Shown here one piece after another: positions 7,500 to 17,100 of a stretch of DNA of 64,000 nt (the stretch's first letter is position 1; each line of letters opens with the position of its first letter). A program made the translations under genes and the position numbers. Below the pieces are notes generated by a model. It was not told where the DNA came from and did no database searches. It saw only the letters and a list, made by a program, of their open reading frames with translations. This DNA is from Gemella cuniculi DSM 15828 (lineage in GTDB: Bacteria > Bacillota > Bacilli > Staphylococcales > Gemellaceae), in assembly GCF_000425665.1 (NCBI RefSeq), contig NZ_KE384431.1, forward strand, positions 94,692 through 158,691, in the 5' to 3' direction.

Positions 7500-10370
7500 C
7501 TATTTTAATTCTATTATTTTTGTAAATATTTCTTTATTAGCTTCTATTTTTGCTTTAGAACCCATTATACATTTGTAACTGCGTTCTTTCATGTTTCTAA
7601 ATTCTAAGGCTAATTTTGTAATATTTTCTATTTTTGTATTTTTAATTTCTGTTATTATTTCATCATATCTAGTTGTAGGATTTTTTGTAATATATTGTGT
7701 AAGAGAATAAAAAGCACGAGAATTTGGTGACATCAGAACATCTAGTGTATTTAATGTACCAATAATGTATTTATTTAATTCTCTTTTATCTACTGAAAAA
7801 TCCTTAATATAATTATCAATATCATAATAAATATCTAATGTTTCACTTAAATTTGGATCACGATATGACCAAAGGTTAAAATCACCGAAAGAGTTAAATA
7901 TAGCTCCAGAGCCATAAGCTCCATTTTTCACACGAACATTATTCCATAAATAGTCAAGACTAAGTATGTGACGAAGCACTAGATGAGATCCTGTATAATT
8001 TTTTATATTATAACCAACTCCAACATATTGTACTAAAGAATCGAAATAAAACCCTTCTGAATAACCAATTTCTTTGAGTTCAATGCTATAACCATTTTGT
8101 TTTTCAAACTCTTTAGGAAACTTTCCAATATAACTTTTTAGATCTTTCTTATAGTTACTGTATTCTAATTTGTTTCCTACAAAATTAATAAGTAGTCTTG
8201 AGCTATTAAAAATAATTTTAGAAACATTGTATAAATTTTCTTTTATAATTTCATAATTTTTATCATCAAAATCAGTTAACAAATTTTCTATAAAAATATA
8301 GAAATCGTATTCACTGTGATAACTTGATAATTTACCTTGAATATTATAATAACTTGAAAGCCTACGTGCAACAAAGGCATGTCCAGAATTTTTAAATTTA
8401 TTTTCAAGCATTAATTTCAACTCTAATATCACATTGTAGATTGACTCTTTATTTTCAAAATCAACATTAAGTGTAGTTTCCTCTAATATAGAAGCTAACT
8501 CTTTTGATTTTTCTACTAAATTTTTCGCTGTAACAATAAATTTAATTTCACATTCTTCACTATTATATTTTCTAAATACATCTATATATGAATTTAAACC
8601 ACCTAGATTAAATCCAATTTCTTTAACTACTTCAGCTTCAGTTTTATTTTTAGTGTTGAGATTGAATAAAAGATATGTTAGCAGTGATGAATATTGAAGT
8701 TGCTTAATATTAAAATCTGTAATGTCAAATAATAGTTTCGAATAAGAAATTCCGTTTGTTGTTGCGTTAAAATGCGAATAAGTGATCCCATTTTCAATCT
8801 CAAATTCAGTTTTACTAAATGGATTTTTTAATTCTACTTCATCTGCACTAACACTTTTAATTTTTTCTAAATCTTCTTTTTTATCAACACTACTCTGCCA
8901 TGCTCGAAGTTTTTTTGTTTCTTCAACAATTTTATCTAATTCTTTATCAGATAAAACTTCTTTATAACTTTCTAAATCTTTTTCTTTATTTTCTTTCTTT
9001 AAAGTAGGAAGAAGATGTAAAGTAAGTTGTTTAGTATTTTCTAATAAAAATTCTTTTGCTAATTTTTCATAGTTTTTACTATCACAATTTTTCTGTAAAT
9101 CAGCAATAATTGTATCAAAATCAAAACCATCAAGAAGATTTTCATTGTTATATAACCAACTACGTAATAATCTTATTGCATAAGATACACCTTTAGGTGC
9201 TGATGTTTTATTGACTTCTTCTTTTATTGAAAAATTCTTTTTATTAATAGAAGCCTGAACTTGTTCATAATCAAAATTATCTTCTATAATTTCTTGCAAT
9301 AAATTTTTATACAAACTATCCAATTCATCAATTTTATCATCATTTACATATTTAAAAATCAAAGTATATATTGCTTCTTTTCTATCCTTTTGGACAAAAC
9401 TGTAAACATCCTCGCAAATATTATTATCAATAAAAAATTTTCTAAATCTAGTATTGCTACTACCTAAAAGTATATCGTCAATAATATCTATATTTTCTAG
9501 TTTGCTAAATTCATTACTGTTCCCTAAAATGTAATTATAGGATACATATGCTTTATTAATAGTATTTTCATTAAAGTAAGTACATTTTTTTATGTCTTTT
9601 GTAAAAGTTTTTTGTGTGGTTAGTTTGTAATTACTGTAATCTTTAAACTGATACTTATTTAAATATGAATCAATATGATTTAAATATCTATCTATTTCTA
9701 AATTCCCATAAAGGAAAATATAACTATTACTTGGGTGATAATTATACTCATAAGTATTAATAAATTCTTCATGAGTAATGGTAGGGATTGCCTCTGGTTT
9801 TCCACCTGAAGAATATTTATATGATGTATCGCTAAACAAGTATTCTGTTGCATATTGATCTAAAATTTCATCTACAGAAGAATAGACTCCCTTCATTTCA
9901 TTGTAAACTACACCTTTATAAATCAAATTATCATTTTTATTCTCTAAATGATAATGCCATCCTTCTTGACGTAAAATATTAGAATTTGTTTTTAACTTTG
10001 GATTAAAAACAGCATCTAAGTAAATATCCATAAGAATTTCTAAATCTTTTTCATTTTTAGATGATACTGGATACATGGTTTTATCAGGAAATGTCATTGC
10101 ATTCAAAAATGTATTAAAAGAACCTTTAAGTAATTCTACAAAAGGTTCTTTTAAAGGATATTTCTCTGAACCACATAAAACAGAATGTTCTAAAATATGA
10201 AAAATACCATTATCATTGTAAGGAATAGTTTTAAAACTAATACTGAAACTTTTGTTTATGTCGTCATTTTTAAAAAAAATAAGTTGTGCTTTAGTTTTAC
10301 TATGTTTGTATAAATAAGCATTGGTATTTATATTTTTTAGATATTTCTTTTCTATTAGTTCAAATGTCAT
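7500..10370 (-). CDS. M16C (insulinase family, presequence-protease type) metallopeptidase
   Basis: A 956-residue zinc peptidase of the inverted HxxEH type. Zinc ligands H58 and H62 with catalytic E61 are seen in FHILEHSVLCGS, and the distal glutamate lies in YNEMKGVYS near residue 158. The SEKYPLKEPFVELLKGS segment after the motif and the single-chain length of four half-barrels are typical of the PreP/M16C branch rather than the processing-peptidase pairs. There is no signal peptide, so it should be cytosolic and degrade short peptides; the precise substrate is unknown. It lies 20 bases downstream of apt and 12 bases upstream of trmB, so the three are likely co-transcribed. Confidence 0.92.
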   Translation of the reverse strand: MTFELIEKKYLKNINTNAYLYKHSKTKAQLIFFKNDDINKSFSISFKTIPYNDNGIFHILEHSVLCGSEKYPLKEPFVELLKGSFNTFLNAMTFPDKTMYPVSSKNEKDLEILMDIYLDAVFNPKLKTNSNILRQEGWHYHLENKNDNLIYKGVVYNEMKGVYSSVDEILDQYATEYLFSDTSYKYSSGGKPEAIPTITHEEFINTYEYNYHPSNSYIFLYGNLEIDRYLNHIDSYLNKYQFKDYSNYKLTTQKTFTKDIKKCTYFNENTINKAYVSYNYILGNSNEFSKLENIDIIDDILLGSSNTRFRKFFIDNNICEDVYSFVQKDRKEAIYTLIFKYVNDDKIDELDSLYKNLLQEIIEDNFDYEQVQASINKKNFSIKEEVNKTSAPKGVSYAIRLLRSWLYNNENLLDGFDFDTIIADLQKNCDSKNYEKLAKEFLLENTKQLTLHLLPTLKKENKEKDLESYKEVLSDKELDKIVEETKKLRAWQSSVDKKEDLEKIKSVSADEVELKNPFSKTEFEIENGITYSHFNATTNGISYSKLLFDITDFNIKQLQYSSLLTYLLFNLNTKNKTEAEVVKEIGFNLGGLNSYIDVFRKYNSEECEIKFIVTAKNLVEKSKELASILEETTLNVDFENKESIYNVILELKLMLENKFKNSGHAFVARRLSSYYNIQGKLSSYHSEYDFYIFIENLLTDFDDKNYEIIKENLYNVSKIIFNSSRLLINFVGNKLEYSNYKKDLKSYIGKFPKEFEKQNGYSIELKEIGYSEGFYFDSLVQYVGVGYNIKNYTGSHLVLRHILSLDYLWNNVRVKNGAYGSGAIFNSFGDFNLWSYRDPNLSETLDIYYDIDNYIKDFSVDKRELNKYIIGTLNTLDVLMSPNSRAFYSLTQYITKNPTTRYDEIITEIKNTKIENITKLALEFRNMKERSYKCIMGSKAKIEANKEIFTKIIELK

Positions 10371-10390
10371 ATTAATATTTTAGTAGCGAG

Positions 10391-10903
10391 TTACATTTTA
10401 AGTAATGTAAGAACATCATAATCTTTTAGTTTATCCATACCGTTAAGTCCATCTAATTCGATTAAGAATGCTATACCCACTACAACTCCTCCTAATTGTT
10501 CTACTAGTTTGATTGTTGCTTCAATAGTTCCGCCAGTTGCTAATAAGTCATCCGTAATTAAAACTCTTTGACCTGGCTTTATTGCATCTTTATGCATTGT
10601 AAGAGTATTGCTACCATATTCTAAATCATATTCATAACTGATAACTTCACGAGGTAATTTATTTGGCTTTCTCACAGGAACAAAACCTATTCCTAACGAA
10701 TATGAAACTGGGCAACCAATAATAAATCCACGTGCCTCTGGACCAACAACAACGTCTACTTTTTTTTCTTTGGCGTAGTTAACGATTTGATCGGTTGCAT
10801 ACTTATATGCTTCTCCATCAGCCATTAATGTTGTAATATCCTTAAAGCTAATTCCTTCTTTTGGCCAATCTGGTACGATTGAAATGTATTTTTCTAAATT
10901 CAT
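10391..10903 (-). CDS. apt: Adenine phosphoribosyltransferase
   Basis: It salvages adenine with PRPP to AMP. The PRPP-binding motif [17 protein letters not shown] is complete, and the N-terminus has [15 protein letters not shown], typical of Apt. The 170-residue length is normal. It is the first gene of a presumed operon apt-M16-trmB. In many Firmicutes apt follows recJ and precedes relA; here recJ is about 9 kb away and apt has moved. A stretch of about 170 bases upstream carries only AT-rich sequence and the cupin-gene terminator. Confidence 0.97.
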   Translation of the reverse strand: MNLEKYISIVPDWPKEGISFKDITTLMADGEAYKYATDQIVNYAKEKKVDVVVGPEARGFIIGCPVSYSLGIGFVPVRKPNKLPREVISYEYDLEYGSNTLTMHKDAIKPGQRVLITDDLLATGGTIEATIKLVEQLGGVVVGIAFLIELDGLNGMDKLKDYDVLTLLKM

Positions 10904-11076
10904 CTATTTCTGTATTCTCCTAAATGTTTTATTAACCTAGTTATTATACTATATTTTAGTTAAATAAGCAATTTTTTCTAATGCTAGATAAACTATTTTT
11001 TCAATACTTTTTAACTTTATTTAGATTATCATATTTTATGGAATAAAATATAGTTTTTAAATAATAAACAATAAAA

Positions 11077-11123
11077 AATAAAAAGTTTAAATTTTAATTT
11101 TTTTATTATTTAAACTTTTTATT
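11077..11123 (-). terminator. Terminator of the MerR/oxidoreductase cluster
   Basis: 16-bp perfect arms (AATAAAAAGTTTAAAT and ATTTAAACTTTTTATT); the minus strand continues TTTTATTG. It closes the cluster that ends with the cupin gene. Confidence 0.8.
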
Positions 11124-11153
11124 CCTTAAAAATTTATTTATTGTAATATATAT

Positions 11154-11546
11154 TTATAATTTACTATATTCAACATCTTCGACTTTCTCAAACCATTCAG
11201 CATTTCCTGTTGTGATAGCAATATGACTAAACCAAGAATCTTTAGTTGCACCATGCCAATGCTTTATACCATCTTTTATAAAAACAGTATCCCCTTTAAT
11301 TAATTTTTTTGCAATAGCTCCTTCTTCTTGATACCATCCTTCTCCATCAGTTACCAGAAGGATTTGATAGCCATTTTTGTGAATATGCCAATCATTTCTA
11401 CAACCAGGCTCAAATGTTACGTTTGCAACACTAATATCCAAATCATTATTAGCAATCAACATATTTAAATAACTATCTCCGATGAAAAATTGTTTATAAT
11501 CTTCATTTTTATTTCCTATTCCGAATAATGGTTTAAAATTTTTCAT
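11154..11546 (-). CDS. Small cupin-domain protein
   Basis: A single cupin barrel of 130 residues. Cupin motif 1 reads PGCRNDWHIHKNGYQILLVTDG, with the two His and a Glu/Gln position, and motif 2 reads GDTVFIKDGIKHWHGA, supplying the third His. The glycine-rich turns are normal for the family; the metal and substrate are unknown. The ATG at 11546 (MKNFKPLFG) follows GAGGT and is preferred over an upstream GTG at 11567, which would overlap the merR stop. It is the last gene of a leftward cluster with a MerR regulator, an SDR enzyme, an NTF2-like protein and an NAD(P)-binding protein, so it may handle the same reactive or carbonyl compound. That is inference. Confidence 0.85.
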   Translation of the reverse strand: MKNFKPLFGIGNKNEDYKQFFIGDSYLNMLIANNDLDISVANVTFEPGCRNDWHIHKNGYQILLVTDGEGWYQEEGAIAKKLIKGDTVFIKDGIKHWHGATKDSWFSHIAITTGNAEWFEKVEDVEYSKL

Positions 11547-11559
11547 AATACATTTACCT

Positions 11560-11946
11560 CTATTCACTAAATTTTTTTAGTGTTTTCTCTATTGGGACTA
11601 CTATATTTTTATAGTTTTCGATTTTGTAATCTAGTTTATCAAGGTTAGCTTGTATTTCATCTCTTTTTTCTAGTAATCTTTCTTTTTCTTCTTCTAAAAG
11701 TTCAATTCGTGCTAGAATTGTGCTATCACCTTGATCGAATAATTTTATGTATTCAGCAAGTTTTTCTATAGACATTCCTGCATTTCTAAAATGTTTTGTA
11801 AATTCTATCCATCGAACTTCTTCATCTGTAAATTCTCTTATTCCATTATCATTTCTTGGAATAGGTGGTAAAATTCCTATTCTTTCATAATATCTTATTG
11901 TATCTGAACTAACACCAGTTAGTTCGCTAGCTTTTTTTATATTCAT
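11560..11946 (-). CDS. MerR-family transcriptional regulator
   Basis: The N-terminal winged helix is typical: MNIKKASELTGVSSDTIRYYERIGILPP, then NGIREFTDEEVRWIEF. A long dimerisation helix fills residues about 75-128. There is no cysteine in the C-terminal region, so it is not a metal-thiol sensor of the CueR/MerR type. It resembles the AdhR/NmlR-like regulators that sit with oxidoreductase genes. It starts 4 bases after the SDR stop with AAGGAGG inside the SDR 3' end, so the two are translationally coupled. A 19-bp-spacer promoter at 13997-14027 before the first gene of the cluster is its likely target. Confidence 0.9.
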   Translation of the reverse strand: MNIKKASELTGVSSDTIRYYERIGILPPIPRNDNGIREFTDEEVRWIEFTKHFRNAGMSIEKLAEYIKLFDQGDSTILARIELLEEEKERLLEKRDEIQANLDKLDYKIENYKNIVVPIEKTLKKFSE

Positions 11947-11949
11947 ATT

Positions 11950-12792
11950 TTAATCCTCCTTAATAGGTTGTAATGGCCCATAGAAATAAGAAGCGGTCGC
12001 CCCACCATCTATAAGAAAATCACTACCTGTAATAAAACTACCTTTACTAGTAAGAAGTAATTCTGCAAGTTCTGCCACCTCATCAGCTATACCAACACGG
12101 CCAGCGGGAATATTTTCCAACATATTTCTGTAAAATTCCTTGCGTTCTCCATTCAATTCATCTTTAGCGAGTGGTGTCATAATAATGCCTGGACTAATAG
12201 TGTTGAGTCTTGCACCTTGTTTTGCCCATTCTATCGCTTGTGCTTTTACTCTTAAACTATTGCCACGTTTTGAAAATTGATATGCTTTCAATGTATCATC
12301 TATTTGTGAAATAAAATCTAAATTCAATAATTTTTCTACATCAGTCATTGCTAACAAACGATCTTGTTCTTTTTTAGTTAGTGCTTCTAAACGATGACCA
12401 GATTGTGAAGAAATAACTACTCCACTTCCATTTTTGGCAATATTCTTACCAAACTCTTCTAATATTACAGCAGTTCCATATAAATCAACTTTCAAAATAT
12501 CTTCAATACTTGCTTGTGATGGTGAAACACCTGCCGCATGAATTACGTGTTTTATATTTCCCTTTAATAATGAAAAATTTATCAATGCTTGAATTTTTTC
12601 TTTAGAACTAATATCTACCACAAAACCACTAACCTCAAATCCAGAATTTTCTAAAATTTCTTCAGCTACTCTAATATTATGTTTCTTAAAATCAGCTACA
12701 ACGATATGTTTTCCTACTCCTATTCTTCTTGCAATAGCCATACCAATTGCTCCAGCACCTATCAAAACCACCACATCTTTTTTATTTTCCAT
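11950..12792 (-). CDS. SDR-family NAD(P)-dependent oxidoreductase
   Basis: This is a short-chain dehydrogenase of 280 residues. The nucleotide-binding loop GAGAIGMAIARRIG is near residues 12-25; a Ser of the SSQSGH strand, Tyr and Lys of YQFSKRG supply the catalytic triad, and INTISPGIIMTPL is the family's PG motif. The acidic/neutral end of strand 2 (VVADFKKHN) does not settle NAD versus NADP use. The substrate is unknown. It lies within the MerR cluster, 109 bases after the NTF2-like gene. That gap holds a second possible MerR-type promoter. Confidence 0.92.
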   Translation of the reverse strand: MENKKDVVVLIGAGAIGMAIARRIGVGKHIVVADFKKHNIRVAEEILENSGFEVSGFVVDISSKEKIQALINFSLLKGNIKHVIHAAGVSPSQASIEDILKVDLYGTAVILEEFGKNIAKNGSGVVISSQSGHRLEALTKKEQDRLLAMTDVEKLLNLDFISQIDDTLKAYQFSKRGNSLRVKAQAIEWAKQGARLNTISPGIIMTPLAKDELNGERKEFYRNMLENIPAGRVGIADEVAELAELLLTSKGSFITGSDFLIDGGATASYFYGPLQPIKED

Positions 12793-12823
12793 TTTTATAT
12801 ACCTTTCTTTTGTTTATAATTTT

Positions 12824-12862
12824 ACTATACACCTCAATACCTCAGAATAAATTTCAAGTCAA
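12824..12862 (-). promoter_or_regulatory. Possible promoter before the SDR gene
   Basis: On the minus strand TTGACT (12857-12862) or overlapping TTGAAA precedes a direct repeat TGAGGTAT/TGAGGTGT and TATAGT (12824-12829). Spacing of 22 or more bases is outside the standard range, so it would need an activator such as the MerR protein encoded downstream. Weak case. Confidence 0.35.
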
Positions 12863-12901
12863 ATTTTAGACAAATTTATTTTATGGTTCAGTGATGATTG
12901 A

Positions 12902-13270
12902 CTAATAAGTAGTCACAAATGAAGAAATAGCGACCCATCGCTCGTCAAGTTTTTCAAAATTAATTGTTAATTGCAATGGCCATATGTGACGACTTCCATA
13001 AATTCTTGCATCAACTCTATTTTGCCCAACAAGTCTAGCATAACCATCGTCTATTACATAAGAAATATTTTCTTCTTTTGTAGAAAAATATCTCATTTTT
13101 TCATTATTAATTTGCTCAAGCCATTCTTTCTTATTCTGTTTATAACCTGTCATATGAATTAAATAAAAATCATCACTAAGAATTTTATTTAGTTCTATAG
13201 TATTTTTTTCTACCATAAATTTTTGCATGTTTCTGTATAGTTCTACAATTTGTTTTTCATCTTTCGTCAT
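12902..13270 (-). CDS. NTF2-like (SnoaL/DUF4440-type) protein
   Basis: A 122-residue alpha+beta cone-fold protein. The pattern is recognisable: an N-terminal helix pair (VELYRNMQKFMVEKN), LNKILSDDFYLIHMTGYKQNKKEWLEQI, and beta strands ending WPLQLTINFEKLDERWVAISSFVTTY. Members are mostly small ligand-binding or hydrolase/isomerase-like proteins without a shared catalytic set, so no reaction can be given. It lies in the MerR cluster between the SDR gene and the NAD(P)-binding protein, 87 bases from the latter. Confidence 0.8.
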   Translation of the reverse strand: MTKDEKQIVELYRNMQKFMVEKNTIELNKILSDDFYLIHMTGYKQNKKEWLEQINNEKMRYFSTKEENISYVIDDGYARLVGQNRVDARIYGSRHIWPLQLTINFEKLDERWVAISSFVTTY

Positions 13271-13357
13271 ATTATTCTCCTTTTGATTATTTGTATAATA
13301 TATAACTAATGTTAAAATAGCTATAAAATATATTTTATAAATATTTTCTTCATATTT

Positions 13358-13966
13358 CTATTCCGGTCTATTTATTCCAATACTTTCATTTTTATACAAT
13401 TCATAATTTTTGATAAGATGCAGCACTAAATCAGCAATACTTTTTCTTGAAACGTTATGTCCACCAAATTCTTGCCCTTTATGAGTAATTTCATAATTAG
13501 TATCATTATTATCAAACCAACCTGGTCGAATTATGGTATAATTTGTTTTAGAATTTTCAATTATATCCGCTGCATCTCGATATGTTTGTAGCATTGGATT
13601 GTATTTTAAATTACCTCTTTCGCCTACATGTGCTGGAATTTCGTTATAAATTCCCATAGAAGAAATAAAGATAAGTTTTTTTACATTACTTCGTTCAACG
13701 GAGTGTACTAATTTTTCCGCCATAAGACCTAAATTACCTGAAAGTGCAGCAAAAACTACATCTACATCTTTTAGTGCATCATCAAGAGTAACATTATTAT
13801 ATACATCACCTATCTTAATAATTTCTCTTTTGGGGTCTTTTATATCTATTGTATTTGCTGTACGAGAGAATAATATTAAATGACAATCTGTTTTATTTAA
13901 TATATCTTCTCGTACTACCCTTCCTAATGAGCCAGTCGCTCCAATAATTATTACTTTTTTCACCAT
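13358..13966 (-). CDS. NAD(P)-binding atypical SDR/NmrA-like protein
   Basis: An N-terminal Rossmann motif, GATGSLGRVVREDIL, is followed by an acidic patch, a DVDVVFAALSGN strand and LIFISSMGIYNE, the pattern of atypical short-chain dehydrogenases that bind nucleotide (NmrA/SDR_a5 type). The classical YxxxK is not obvious, so activity may be lost or unusual. The C-terminal half includes IIRPGWFDNNDTNYEIT. Length is 202 residues. It is the first gene of the leftward MerR cluster and follows the cluster's best promoter. Role unknown; quinone or aldehyde reduction is a reasonable guess from the neighbours only. Confidence 0.83.
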   Translation of the reverse strand: MVKKVIIIGATGSLGRVVREDILNKTDCHLILFSRTANTIDIKDPKREIIKIGDVYNNVTLDDALKDVDVVFAALSGNLGLMAEKLVHSVERSNVKKLIFISSMGIYNEIPAHVGERGNLKYNPMLQTYRDAADIIENSKTNYTIIRPGWFDNNDTNYEITHKGQEFGGHNVSRKSIADLVLHLIKNYELYKNESIGINRPE

Positions 13967-13996
13967 AATATACCTCTTTATTTATTTCTTATCTTA

Positions 13997-14027
13997 AGTA
14001 TAAACCTTGAAGTACACTCTAAGTCAA
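13997..14027 (-). promoter_or_regulatory. MerR-type promoter with 19-bp spacer
   Basis: On the minus strand TTGACT (14022-14027) and TATACT (13997-14002) are separated by 19 bases, the stretched spacing characteristic of MerR-activated promoters. The spacer and flanks contain an imperfect dyad with CTTGA at one end and TCAAG at the other. It lies 31 bases upstream of the first gene of the cluster that encodes a MerR protein. Confidence 0.75.
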
Positions 14028-14068
14028 GAAAAAAATATATATTTTTATTAGTTTTTTTTAATATTAAA

Positions 14069-14102
14069 AAATACGAAGTGTTTTTAGAAACACTTCGTAT
14101 TT
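14069..14102 (-). terminator. Terminator of the haem-receptor gene
   Basis: 15-bp perfect stem (AAATACGAAGTGTTT with AAACACTTCGTATTT), four-base loop, then TTTAATATT on the minus strand. Confidence 0.88.
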
Positions 14103-14141
14103 ACTATAATACTTTTCAAAACTTAAGTGATAGAAAAATAA

Positions 14142-17100
14142 TTATTTTGTTTTTCTATAAGCTAATCCAATAAGGATAACTCCAAAAACAAAATATAATC
14201 CTAGTGGTAAACTATATCCTGCTATTCCTGTTTTAGCTAACATAGCATTGTTTTTACTTGTAGGTTCATCATTAGAACTTGGATGATGTATATCATTATT
14301 TGATGGAGTTCTTTTCGCATGTGTATGCGTCATGCTATCAGTGAAATCATCTTTTATATGAGCAGAACCACGCCCATTATTTGACGATTTTTGTTGTCCT
14401 TTTTGAGTTTGAGATTTTTCATTTGATGATTTTGAATCAGAAGATTGCTGTCCTTCCTTCTTCTGAGGAGGTACTACTTCTTTTTTTGCTGACCAATCAA
14501 ACTGCAAAATAGTGTTTTGAGCACCATCTTCTTGACCTGCAGCATGAGCAATATCATCCATCGCATCTACCCATACTCTTGCACCAACTTGTTTTTCCAT
14601 ACTATTCAGTGTAAAGGTTACTTGTTTAGCGAATTCTTTCTGCTGATCCACATATGTACTAACAACTTTTGCTATAGACAAATTTTGATTTTTTTGTAAA
14701 TCTGCTAAAGATGGATAAATTCCTAATTTTGTTAAATGACCTGTTAAATTATATTGGTTTAAATGTAATGGTTTAAATGTTAAGGTAACATGTAATCCAT
14801 TTTCATCTTCTACTACCTCTGCAATTTTCTCTAGTGCACCATTTCCCATGGATTCTTTTCCATCTGATACTCTTAACATTGTAACTGGTACTGTATAACG
14901 ACGGCTATTTTTCTCTTGAGAATAATCCATGCTTGCTTGTGCCATTCCTTGTATATCAATTATTTTTGCATTTTCTTTTGTTGAACTATTTTCATAAAGT
15001 GTTTTAGTTACACGATATTGATCACCATTTTTCATATCTGGATCCACAATTTCCATTTTGTGATCATTCTTGTTACTAACTCTTGTATTACTAATTTCTA
15101 CTACCTCGTCCCCTCGAATACGTTCAACCTTTGTAACGATATCCCAGTTTCGAGCATAATTTTCTCCTTTCAACATTTCATCTATCGGCTGAGTTAATTT
15201 ATTTAGAAATTCTTGATAGTTTTTCATTCCTTGAATGATGCCCTCTCCACCAAAGAAAGTAGAACGACCGTGGAACCAATGGAATAGATTTAAAATTGTC
15301 ATTTTCTCATTTTTTGGAGAGATTGTGATTTTTTTATTTTTAGCTTCTACAGTAAGTTCTGCCGCTTGACGTTGTGGATAGTAACTCTGAGGAGTTGTTG
15401 GACGTATTCCTAGTTGTTTTGTTTCTGATTCGTTATACGGAATACTAGCTGGTAAATTGTTATTAGCAATATCCAACAGGGATAATTTTCCATTTTCTTT
15501 AATTATATCCAATGGTATTGTTGATAATTGATTACCCACCAAGTATACATACGCATTGTTTTTTGCTAAATTTTTCCACACACCATCTTCTAGTGTAGTT
15601 AGTTGATTATAATTTAAATTCAATTTATTCAATTTTTCTAATTTTTCAAATCCTTGAGGCATGGTAGTTAGTTGGTTATTTTGTGCATACAAATCTTTTA
15701 ATTCTGTTAATTGACTAACACTTGCTGGTAATTTTGCAAGTTCATTATTTTGCAATCCTAAGAATGAAAGTGCTGGATTATTTGAAAAAATATTATCATC
15801 TAATTGTTTTAATTTATTCTCCATTAATCCTAATGATTTTAATTTAGGATTTTTCTTGAAAATATTACTTGGTAAAGATGATAACCATGCTTGATCTAAT
15901 TGTATTTCTTCTAATACTGGATTATTAGAAAAAAGATTTTCAGGTACAGTTCCCAATTGATTTGCTGATAAATTTACAGATTTTAATTTTCTATTATTTG
16001 CGAATAATTCTTCTGATACTTTTGTAACTTTATTTCCGCCCAAATTGATACGTTCAATGTTAGTTGCATTTTTAAACAAATCCTTTGGTAATTCTCCAAA
16101 AGAATTACTATCTGAAGAGAATGATGTTACGCCTGGTCCCATATTTTTTAGGAAATCAATATTGTAAATTTCACCTTTATCAACAGCACCATCGATTTCA
16201 ATTGCACCAATATTAATAGCGCCTTTGAAGTTTTTCAATTCTTCTGCAGTGACAACACCATCGCTATTACTGTCCACTCCATTGGCAATCAGTTTTTTCT
16301 GCAACAAAGCATCGCCTTTTTTCTTAGCTTCTTTTTCTTTTTCTACTATATCAAAACCAGCCCAACCTTTTTTTACCTCTGGTTTAAATTTTAACCTTAC
16401 TTTTGTATATTTGTCGAAGTCACCAATTTGGCTTTGTAGTCCTCCCATATGCCCAACAATAACTCCGGCTAGATGAGTTTGATCTAAATTCTGGATTGGT
16501 AGTGTAAATAATGCCTTATCATATTGACCAGCACTATTTTTTTCTCCATAGAATTCTTTTTGAGAAGAAGACCATTGACCATTATTCTCAACGGCAAGAT
16601 CATATAAACTATAGGCAAATAAAGTATTTAACATTGTAATACTCATTTTTCCATCTTTAACTGTCAATTTGACATTTTTATCGAAAAATCCTTCTAACAT
16701 TGAACTTCCTTCTCGACCATCCGCATACAGTGCATTAAAACCTAATGTATACTCGCCATCTGCTAGTTTGTCAGTTAAAGATAATTTTTTATCTTCAGGT
16801 TTGTTTTGTTCACCTTGATCTTCTCCAACTGTAAAAGTTTTACTTTGAGTTTGATCAGTAAAACGAAAAACAACTGTATTTTTTCCTTTTTCTTTCCACG
16901 CCTTAAATGCGGCTAAACCATCACCAGATCCTATACTATTTATTTTTCCACTCCAATGTACTTTGAAATTTTTAACATCAAATTCCTGCCCATTAATAAC
17001 AATCGATTTTGTACGACTTAATACATCTTTCGCATCATAACCGTTCACTAGAGTAAATAACAATTCATCTCCATAAGGATTTTTTTCAACAGAATTTAAT

